A stretch of 10,268 nucleotides of DNA from the NCBI GenBank assembly GCA_030638305.1, contig DAOWEW010000009.1, positions 1 to 10,268 on the forward strand, in the 5' to 3' direction. Of this stretch, positions 1-6,160 are shown one piece after another. Under the pieces are notes generated by a model. That model was given only the letters and a program-made list of their open reading frames with translations, ran no database searches and was not told where the DNA came from. Origin of the DNA: Desulfobacteraceae bacterium. GTDB taxonomy: Bacteria > Desulfobacterota > Desulfobacteria > Desulfobacterales > ETH-SRB1. The position numbers and the translations under genes were made by a program. Within the stretch, counting starts at the first letter, position 1. Each line of letters starts with the position of its first letter.

Positions 1-1592
<1,592 letters not shown>

Positions 1593-1609
1593 TTATTATA
1601 TTACTTTAA

Positions 1610-1897
1610 TTATTCGATTACACCAAGGACATCCTCTTCACGCATAATCAGATATTCCTCGCCTTCAATCTTAACCTCGGTTCCGCCATATTTTCCGAAT
1701 AAAATCTTATCGCCTTTCTTTATTTCCAGAGCTATCCTTTTTCCGTCTTCGCCCATCTTGCCAATACCAACGGCTACAACTTCTCCTTCAGCAGGTTTTT
1801 CTTTGGCTGTATCAGGAATAATGATTCCTCCCTTTGTCGTAGATTCTTCTTCTACGCGTTTTACTAAAATGCGATCTTGTAATGGTCTAAGTTTCAT
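1610..1897 (-). CDS. groES: Co-chaperonin GroES (10 kDa)
   Basis: GroES is the heptameric lid that closes the GroEL cavity during folding. The 95-residue protein has the normal family length. It begins [16 protein letters not shown]. The mobile loop is at about residues 17-33, with [12 protein letters not shown]. The roof/core segments include GEVVAVGIG and [16 protein letters not shown], and the protein ends [17 protein letters not shown] good Shine-Dalgarno sequence (AAGGAGA, about 1908-1914) lies about 10 nt before the ATG. It is the first gene of the operon, with groEL 50 bp downstream. A sigma70-like promoter is predicted at 1943-1972. I saw no CIRCE repeat (TTAGCACTC-N9-GAGTGCTAA) in the upstream 170 bp, so HrcA control is not indicated. 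Confidence 0.98.
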   Translation of the reverse strand: MKLRPLQDRILVKRVEEESTTKGGIIIPDTAKEKPAEGEVVAVGIGKMGEDGKRIALEIKKGDKILFGKYGGTEVKIEGEEYLIMREEDVLGVIE

Positions 1898-1942
1898 TTT
1901 GCAAAATTCTCCTTTTCTCTATACTGAATTATTTTTATAAAA

Positions 1943-1972
1943 ATTATAAATACGTTAACAAATTAAATACAA
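1943..1972 (-). promoter_or_regulatory. Predicted sigma70-type promoter of groESL
   Basis: Read on the minus strand, a TTGTAT -35 box (1972-1967) is followed by 18 nt and a consensus TATAAT -10 box (1948-1943). Transcription would start near 1936, leaving a leader of about 39 nt before groES. The surrounding DNA is very AT-rich, so chance matches are possible. No sigma32-like box (CTTGAA / CCCCAT) was noticed. Confidence 0.45.
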
Positions 1973-2067
1973 CTTTATTTCTCTGAATTTTAGTTAATAA
2001 TAATAAATTTATTCTTTCAGAATGCCTGAATTTGTTAAATAATATAAAAAAGACAGGGTGTTGACTA

Positions 2068-2346
2068 TTATGAAGTTTTATTGGTGGTTTTGCTTGAATT
2101 ATCTGTAGTTGCGGTTGCATCTGTTTTTTCCTCCTTCTTTTTTTGCGTGATGCAGGAATCCTTGGATTTGTTTGCATAGTCGGTTACATACCATCCTGTT
2201 CCTTTAAGATGAAAGGTGCTTTGTGAAATAAGCTTCTGAAGCTTTCCTGAACAGTGATTGCATTTAGATAGGGGTTTATCAAAACACTTCTGTATTACTT
2301 CTTCAATCTCACCACATTCCATACATTCATATTCATAAATAGGCAT
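2068..2346 (-). CDS. FmdB-family zinc-ribbon protein
   Basis: This is a small putative regulatory protein of the FmdB/CxxC_CxxC_SSSS family, named after a protein encoded beside formamidase genes; the biochemical role of most members is unknown. The 92-residue product starts MPIYEYECMECG, the family signature. Two CxxC pairs, C8/C11 and C29/C32, can bind one zinc; C21 is an extra cysteine. The family segment FHLKGTGWYVTDY spans about residues 45-57. The tail from about residue 68 is low-complexity, rich in Lys, Thr, Ser and Asn, and probably disordered. The start is supported by CAGGAG at about 2357-2362. The gene lies 170 bp upstream of groES on the same strand. I see no clear terminator between them, so some read-through is possible. 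A palindromic element sits just upstream. Confidence 0.9.
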   Translation of the reverse strand: MPIYEYECMECGEIEEVIQKCFDKPLSKCNHCSGKLQKLISQSTFHLKGTGWYVTDYANKSKDSCITQKKKEEKTDATATTDNSSKTTNKTS

Positions 2347-2371
2347 CTCAAAAAACTCCTGAAGTTAATTA

Positions 2372-2553
2372 GGAACGTGGACGAAATAACTTCCCCAACT
2401 ATACATCATAGCTTCAGGCCACCTTTGCCCGATCTCAAATCACAAAAATATTGAAATAGCTCGCTATTACATCAACTTTTGTGATCTGAAATCGAACAAA
2501 TCTGACCAAAATCTATGCGCCTACTTGTGGAAGTTAATTCGTCCACGTTCCTT
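2372..2553. repeat. 182-bp MITE-like palindromic element with terminal inverted repeats
   Basis: A 23-bp terminal repeat at 2372-2394 (starting GGAACGTGGACG) recurs inverted at 2529-2551 with a single mismatch. The interior holds a second long inverted repeat, with arms 2430-2459 and 2464-2494 separated by only 4 nt (CTCG), including ATCACAAAA against TTTTGTGAT. The 9-mer AGTTAATTA lies directly left (2363-2371) and right (2554-2562) of the 182 bp, as expected of a target-site duplication. There is no coding capacity. A partial copy is present at 3299-3348. This fits a non-autonomous transposon moved by a transposase encoded elsewhere. It fills most of the 328-bp gap between fmdB and the next gene; the rest holds only a possible promoter. 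Confidence 0.8.
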
Positions 2554-2558
2554 AGTTA

Positions 2559-2564
2559 ATTATA
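2559..2564 (-). promoter_or_regulatory. Possible -10 box for the FmdB-family gene
   Basis: A consensus TATAAT on the minus strand overlaps the outer flank (AGTTAATTA copy) of the palindromic element. No convincing -35 box lies at the right distance; a TTGACA occurs further upstream (about 2640) but is too far away. If used, transcription would begin at the edge of the element, which would form the leader of the FmdB-family mRNA. Confidence 0.3.
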
Positions 2565-2674
2565 ATGTAAACTTTGCAAGTCCTGTATAAGGATTTAATT
2601 TTCATCTCTTAAGTTTTATATGTTAAGCGCTTTTTTTGTGTTGTCAAGAAGTAACATTCTGCTTTTTTTTGCCC

Positions 2675-3202
2675 TTATAAACTATCAAAACAAACACTAT
2701 AATTATAAAATTTTAACACATCCGTAAGTCCTGAAAATCTAACTGTTTTAAGGATCTCATGTGTTTTTTCATGAACACGGATCTCTTCTGCCATTCTTTC
2801 TTCAGATGAAGCATCAAAGCTTTGAAGGAACTTGCTGAATCTTACTATATGAATTAATTCATGAACGATAATATATAAAATAAACGAAAATTGTTTCATT
2901 TCGTATAATTGCTCCAGTGTTGCAAGAATAGAATGATCCTGAATACATATTTTATAAAAATCATAAGTTGAAGAACCAAGGGAAGTATCTTTTCGCTGCC
3001 CTTGGTACCGAATGATTTGCGCATAATGGCCGTAAACTATTTCATCGGGATTAAGGGCAGCAAGAGTTTTGACATCATACTTCCTGTGAAGCCACTGGCT
3101 GGCAGACATCTTGTAATGATTGCTAACGAGTTCTTCGGCTATCTCAACAGAATCGTTTACAATTTTTATCTGATCCGTGTTGAACGTTCGGAGTTCTTTC
3201 AT
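2675..3202 (-). CDS. Hypothetical protein with HExxH zincin-like motif
   Basis: I do not recognise a named family for this 175-residue protein. Its one clear motif is VHELIHIVRF at about residues 113-122, where HELIH (114-118) matches the HExxH zinc-binding and catalytic motif of metallopeptidases. It is preceded by a hydrophobic helix (FSFILYIIV, 107-113). Glu/His residues downstream (SSEERMAEEIRVHE, about 132-145) could provide a third metal ligand. There is no signal peptide, so it is probably cytoplasmic. No strong Shine-Dalgarno sequence precedes the ATG. It ends with no clear terminator, 122 bp before the palindromic element. It could be a real protease, a zincin-fold protein with another role, or a toxin- or immunity-like accessory protein. 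The sequence alone cannot decide. Confidence 0.75.
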   Translation of the reverse strand: MKELRTFNTDQIKIVNDSVEIAEELVSNHYKMSASQWLHRKYDVKTLAALNPDEIVYGHYAQIIRYQGQRKDTSLGSSTYDFYKICIQDHSILATLEQLYEMKQFSFILYIIVHELIHIVRFSKFLQSFDASSEERMAEEIRVHEKTHEILKTVRFSGLTDVLKFYNYSVCFDSL

Positions 3203-3298
3203 TTTATCTAACTGAAAAGGTCTTTAGGGCCTGGGAATAAAATGGTGGACAAGTAAATACAAAAAATGGTAGAAAGTTTTTTTTATCTCAAAAAATCA

Positions 3299-3348
3299 GG
3301 AACGGGCACGAAATAATTTTTCCAAAGCAGGCGCATAGATTTTGGTCA
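3299..3348 (+). repeat. Half copy of the 2372-2553 palindromic element
   Basis: This 50-bp stretch starts GGAACGGGCACGAAATAA. It is homologous to the right end of the 182-bp element read in reverse, i.e. inverted relative to 2503-2551. The inner 20 bp (3329-3348, AGGCGCATAGATTTTGGTCA) match exactly, while the terminal part has several differences. The similarity stops at about 3350, and the partner end is absent. It lies directly upstream of the ribosome binding site of the bS22-like gene, forming part of its leader or promoter region. Confidence 0.75.
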
Positions 3349-3370
3349 AATAAGGATGGGAGGTGATTTG

Positions 3371-3469
3371 TTGGGCAATGTAATTAAAAAACGAAGAAAA
3401 AAAATGAGTAAACATAAACACAGAAAGCTTTTGGCACGCACACGCCATCAGAGAAGGAAAGGCAAATAA
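3371..3469 (+). CDS. bS22 / AURKAIP1-COX24 domain small ribosomal protein
   Basis: This is a tiny, extremely basic protein of 32 residues, reading (M)GNVIKKRRKKMSKHKHR and then KLLARTRHQRRKGK. The pattern VIKKRRKKMSKxKHRKLLxRTRxQRRK is that of the AURKAIP1/COX24 (DUF1713) family, which includes the mitochondrial small-subunit protein mS38 and the mycobacterial 30S protein bS22. By homology it should bind rRNA of the small ribosomal subunit near the decoding region. I chose the TTG at 3371 because family members begin MGxVIKKRR and a near-perfect GGGAGGTGA Shine-Dalgarno sequence (3358-3366) lies just before it. An in-frame ATG at 3356 would add five residues but would place the start inside the Shine-Dalgarno sequence. 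It is the only plus-strand gene in the first 9 kb and is followed by a terminator. Confidence 0.85.
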   Translation: MGNVIKKRRKKMSKHKHRKLLARTRHQRRKGK

Positions 3470-3498
3470 TGCTATATGTACTCTCTTCCGTGAATTAG

Positions 3499-3560
3499 AA
3501 AAAGCACCGAACTTTATTAATTATTTTTGATTATTTTTTAAAAAAGTCGGTGCTTTTTTA
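3499..3560. terminator. Bidirectional rho-independent terminator
   Basis: A perfect 12-bp stem joins AAAAAGCACCGA (3499-3510) to TCGGTGCTTTTT (3547-3558), with partial further pairing inside (CTTT/AAAG) and a long AT-rich loop. T-runs follow the stem on both strands. It lies between the convergent bS22-like gene (ending 3469) and hflC (ending 3590), so it can end both transcripts. Confidence 0.85.
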
Positions 3561-3589
3561 TTTTTCATCAGTTTTCTCTTTATCTTATC

Positions 3590-4534
3590 TCACTTATACC
3601 CACTAAAATATTTAAAGAACTCTGAGTCTGTAGAAAGAACAATAGAGCTATCTTTATCAAGTGCCTTGCTGTATGACTCAAGCGTTTTGGTAAATGAGTA
3701 AAATTCCGGATCTACACCATAGGCTGCGGCAAATAATCTTGTCACCTCAGCATCAGCTTTCCCTTTTATTTCCTGGGCAACTCTGTATGCCTCTGAGGTA
3801 ATCAGCTTTAAATCTCTTTCTTTTTCACCGAGAATTTTACGAGATTCTCCCACCCCTTCGGAGCGAAATTTTTCTGCTATCTGATTTCGTTCTGCAATCA
3901 TTCGGGAATAAACGCTTCTTCTTACTTGCTCTACATAATTGATGCGCTTTATCTTAACATCAACCAGCTCAATGCCGAACTTTTCAAGTTTGGGTTTAGC
4001 CTGCCTAAGTATTCCCTCTGTAATCTTCTGCCTGCCGGTTTTGATAGCATAAGCTTCAGATCTTGTAGTCTCAACAATATCTTCCAGCCCTACCTCAAAA
4101 GTATCAAGCTCTCTGTTGGTAGTTCTAACTGTTTCTATAAGCTTATAGGAACTGATAAAATTTCTAACAGCAGGACCGATAATATCATCAAGCCTTCCCT
4201 GGGCGCTTATTAGATTGCTGACTGTCTGAAAATATTTAATCGGATCGACAATTTTCCACCTGGCAAATGTGTCAACCCATATATATGTTTTATCCAGAGT
4301 CGGTATCTGACCAGGATCTCCATCCCAGTGCAACAGATTTTTGGGAAAATAGTTTGCCTGCTGAATAAAAGGAACTTTAACATAAAGACCGGGCTCCTGT
4401 TTAGGTTCGCCTATGACTTTTCCAAACTGAGTAATAACAACCTGTTCTGTCTCATCCACGACATAAGCTGAAGCAAACAAAAGCAGCAGGCATGCAATCA
4501 CAGAAATTATTAAAACAATACCTTTAGATTTCAT
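3590..4534 (-). CDS. hflC: HflC, membrane SPFH partner of HflK
   Basis: HflC forms with HflK a large membrane complex, facing the periplasm, that surrounds and modulates the FtsH protease. The 314-residue product is close to the usual length (E. coli about 334). A single N-terminal membrane anchor lies at about residues 5-23. The SPFH/Band 7 domain follows, with VVITQFGKVIGEPKQEPGLY, VDTFARWKIVDPIKYF and GIELVDVKIKRINYVEQV. A charged coiled-coil stretch (ERNQIAEKFRSEGVGESRKI) leads to the conserved C-terminal DPEFYSFTKTLESY and SDSEFF-like (here TDSEFFKYF) end. It starts 15 bp after the hflK stop, so the two form one operon. The Shine-Dalgarno sequence is weak, which fits translation partly supplied by upstream ribosomes. 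It ends 30 bp before the bidirectional terminator. Confidence 0.95.
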   Translation of the reverse strand: MKSKGIVLIISVIACLLLLFASAYVVDETEQVVITQFGKVIGEPKQEPGLYVKVPFIQQANYFPKNLLHWDGDPGQIPTLDKTYIWVDTFARWKIVDPIKYFQTVSNLISAQGRLDDIIGPAVRNFISSYKLIETVRTTNRELDTFEVGLEDIVETTRSEAYAIKTGRQKITEGILRQAKPKLEKFGIELVDVKIKRINYVEQVRRSVYSRMIAERNQIAEKFRSEGVGESRKILGEKERDLKLITSEAYRVAQEIKGKADAEVTRLFAAAYGVDPEFYSFTKTLESYSKALDKDSSIVLSTDSEFFKYFSGYK

Positions 4535-4549
4535 TTTTTCTACACCGTT

Positions 4550-5590
4550 TTATTTTTTAAGATTGAGATTGAGTAAAGGCAGTAAATTTTTTTGTTCGGC
4601 ATCTATTATATACTTATTGCCCAATTTTGGGAAAATATCTGATATGGCCTCAAGGTACAGCCGCCTTCTTGTAATATCCTCTGCCTTGGCATACTCCTTA
4701 TAAACGGCAACAAATCTTGAACAATCACCCTTTGCGCGGTTAACACGATCAAGAGCATATCCTTCAGCCATCTTAATGGTTCTCTCTGCCTCTCCTCTTG
4801 CAGCCGGAATCGCTTTATTATAATCCTCTTTTGCCTGATAAATCATTGTTTCTTTTTCCTGTACAGCCTGATTTACCTCATTAAATGAAGGCTGTACCGC
4901 TTCAGGTACATTTGTCTTTTTCATCTCTATGGTTACAATATTTATACCTGTTTCCGACTTGTCCATCTCCTCCTGCAGAAGCGTTTGAGCTTCAGTAGCT
5001 ATTTCCTGACGCTTTGTTATGACCTCATTAATGCTCCTGTCTCCAACTACAAGCCGCATAGAGGCCTCTGCCATATCTATAAGCAACTTGTTAGAATCTC
5101 GAACTTTAAATAAATAATTATACGGATCTTTTACTCTGTACTGAACAATCCATGGCGCTACACCAACATTAAGATCGCCTGTAAGCATAAGAGATACATT
5201 CTTGTTTTCACTACCACCGGATGCAAAAAGTTTTCTGGCTTCACCACTTTGGGACCGAAAGCCAAACTCTTCTTTGTAAACACGTTTTACCTTAACCTTT
5301 GTTACTTTCTCAAGACCTGCCGGCAACTTAAAATTAAGGCCGGACTGGCAAACACGAACATATTTACCAAATCGCTGAACAACTCCGACTTCATCAACTC
5401 CAACCGTAAAAAATGTAGATGAACCGAAAAACAGAGCTATCAAAATAATAATAATTAACACCGGTCCGCCCGGGAACTTGAACTGTTTGAAGTTTTTAAG
5501 AATTTCTTCAACCTGCGGAGGAACCCCTGTTCCTCCTCCACCTGATTGCTGCTGCTGTTGCTGTTTAAGTTTTTCCCAATCCCAAGTCAT
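4550..5590 (-). CDS. hflK: HflK, membrane SPFH partner of HflC
   Basis: This is the HflK subunit of the HflKC complex that regulates FtsH. The 346-residue protein is shorter than E. coli HflK (419) because its cytoplasmic N-terminus is compact. Residues 10-15 are six consecutive glutamines followed by SGGGG. A membrane segment (VLIIIILIALFF) lies at about residues 44-55. The SPFH domain starts at VGVDEVGVVQRFGKYV, with VQYRVKDPYNYLF at about 149-161 and GINIVTIEMKKTNVPEAVQ further on. A charged helical region (QEKETMIYQAKEDYNKAIPAA) precedes TRRRLYLEAISDIFPKL near the end. A CAGGAAAA ribosome binding site supports ATG 5590-5588. A promoter is predicted at 5763-5791. ftsH is not in this window. 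Confidence 0.95.
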   Translation of the reverse strand: MTWDWEKLKQQQQQQSGGGGTGVPPQVEEILKNFKQFKFPGGPVLIIIILIALFFGSSTFFTVGVDEVGVVQRFGKYVRVCQSGLNFKLPAGLEKVTKVKVKRVYKEEFGFRSQSGEARKLFASGGSENKNVSLMLTGDLNVGVAPWIVQYRVKDPYNYLFKVRDSNKLLIDMAEASMRLVVGDRSINEVITKRQEIATEAQTLLQEEMDKSETGINIVTIEMKKTNVPEAVQPSFNEVNQAVQEKETMIYQAKEDYNKAIPAARGEAERTIKMAEGYALDRVNRAKGDCSRFVAVYKEYAKAEDITRRRLYLEAISDIFPKLGNKYIIDAEQKNLLPLLNLNLKK

Positions 5591-5655
5591 AGTTTTTTCC
5601 TGTTCTGTAAATTTAATTCAATCTTTTATTCAAAAATATCGGCATACTTCATTAA

Positions 5656-5687
5656 TACCCCCACTCCCAATTTTCCCTAAAGGGGTA
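5656..5687 (-). promoter_or_regulatory. Possible leader hairpin upstream of hflK
   Basis: TACCCC and GGGGTA arms (5656-5661 and 5682-5687) can pair within the predicted hflK 5' leader. The stem is only six base pairs and no riboswitch class is recognisable, so a regulatory role is speculative. Confidence 0.25.
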
Positions 5688-5762
5688 CTATTATTTCATT
5701 TGATAATTTTCTGAAATGAAAAATGCCAAAATATCCATCAACAAATATTTTATATTTTACAA

Positions 5763-5791
5763 TATATAAGTTGTTCGATATTTCAAGTCAA
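5763..5791 (-). promoter_or_regulatory. Predicted sigma70-type promoter of hflKC
   Basis: On the minus strand, TTGACT (5791-5786) is followed by exactly 17 nt and TATATA (5768-5763), a good housekeeping-type promoter. Transcription would start near 5756, giving an unusually long leader of about 165 nt before hflK. It lies only 20 bp from the end of the 154-bp palindromic element. Confidence 0.5.
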
Positions 5792-5810
5792 GCAAAAAGC
5801 TATGAATGGG

Positions 5811-5964
5811 CAGGGCAATCGCATGAAATTTTGGAATGTTTTTTGATTTCTTTTAAAATCAGCGAATTATAAACCTACACAAAATTTACATCTTCCAAAA
5901 GGGGAAATAGCGTAGCTTTAACCGTTTGATTTTAAAAGAAGAAAAATTTCATGCGATTGCCCTG
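5811..5964. repeat. 154-bp palindromic element with perfect 22-bp terminal inverted repeats
   Basis: The 22 bp at 5811-5832 (starting CAGGGCAATCGCATG) recur inverted without a mismatch at 5943-5964. A second inner inverted repeat of 14 bp (TTCTTTTAAAATCA, 5848-5861, against 5927-5940) makes the whole element foldable into a long hairpin. It has no coding capacity and shares no sequence with the 2372-2553 element. No clear target-site duplication was found. It sits between the AlbA_2/ATPase gene and the hflK promoter, and as RNA it could also act as a crude terminator. The probable nature is a MITE or REP/BIME-like mobile repeat. Confidence 0.75.
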
Positions 5965-6000
5965 TATCCTCCTATTTGCCCTAAAAAATGATCAATTGTT

Positions 6001-6140
6001 AACTTGCGCCAAATTGTGTCTAACTTGCGCCTTAATTATATTTAGCGCAATTATTGAAAATAACAAAATGATTGTATATACAAATAGTTAACGGATTAGA
6101 TCATGCCAAACTTGGGCCAAACTTAGGCCAAACTTGGGCC
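6001..6140. repeat. Iteron-like array of AACTTRSGCC repeats
   Basis: The 10-mer AACTTGCGCC occurs at 6001-6010 and 6022-6031, with a degenerate copy (AAATTGTGTC, 6011-6020) between them. A second cluster has AACTTGGGCC (6109-6118), AACTTAGGCC (6120-6129) and AACTTGGGCC (6131-6140), a tandem array with an 11-bp period. Spacings of 21, 11 and 11 bp put the copies on about the same face of the helix. The array begins about 20 bp beyond the stop codon of the AlbA_2/ATPase gene. The 78 bp between the clusters are AT-rich, with nothing recognisable. It may be a binding-site array or a decayed repeat tail of the gene. Confidence 0.7.
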
Positions 6141-6160
6141 AAAACCAGTATTTTTCTGAA

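Noticed and set aside
1944..2177. Minus-strand frame overlapping the end of the FmdB-family gene
   Set aside because: It is a frame-shifted reading of the low-complexity FmdB tail and AT-rich intergenic DNA, with no independent support.
5478..5714. Plus-strand frame with a run of cysteines
   Set aside because: The cysteine run is the complement of the HflK glutamine (CAG/CAA) codons, so it is an artefact of the opposite strand.
5811..5964. Structured non-coding RNA gene
   Set aside because: The structure comes from simple perfect terminal inverted repeats typical of mobile palindromes, and no promoter or known RNA consensus was seen.
6001..6140. CRISPR array
   Set aside because: The repeat units are only 10-11 bp with essentially no spacers, and no cas genes are present.
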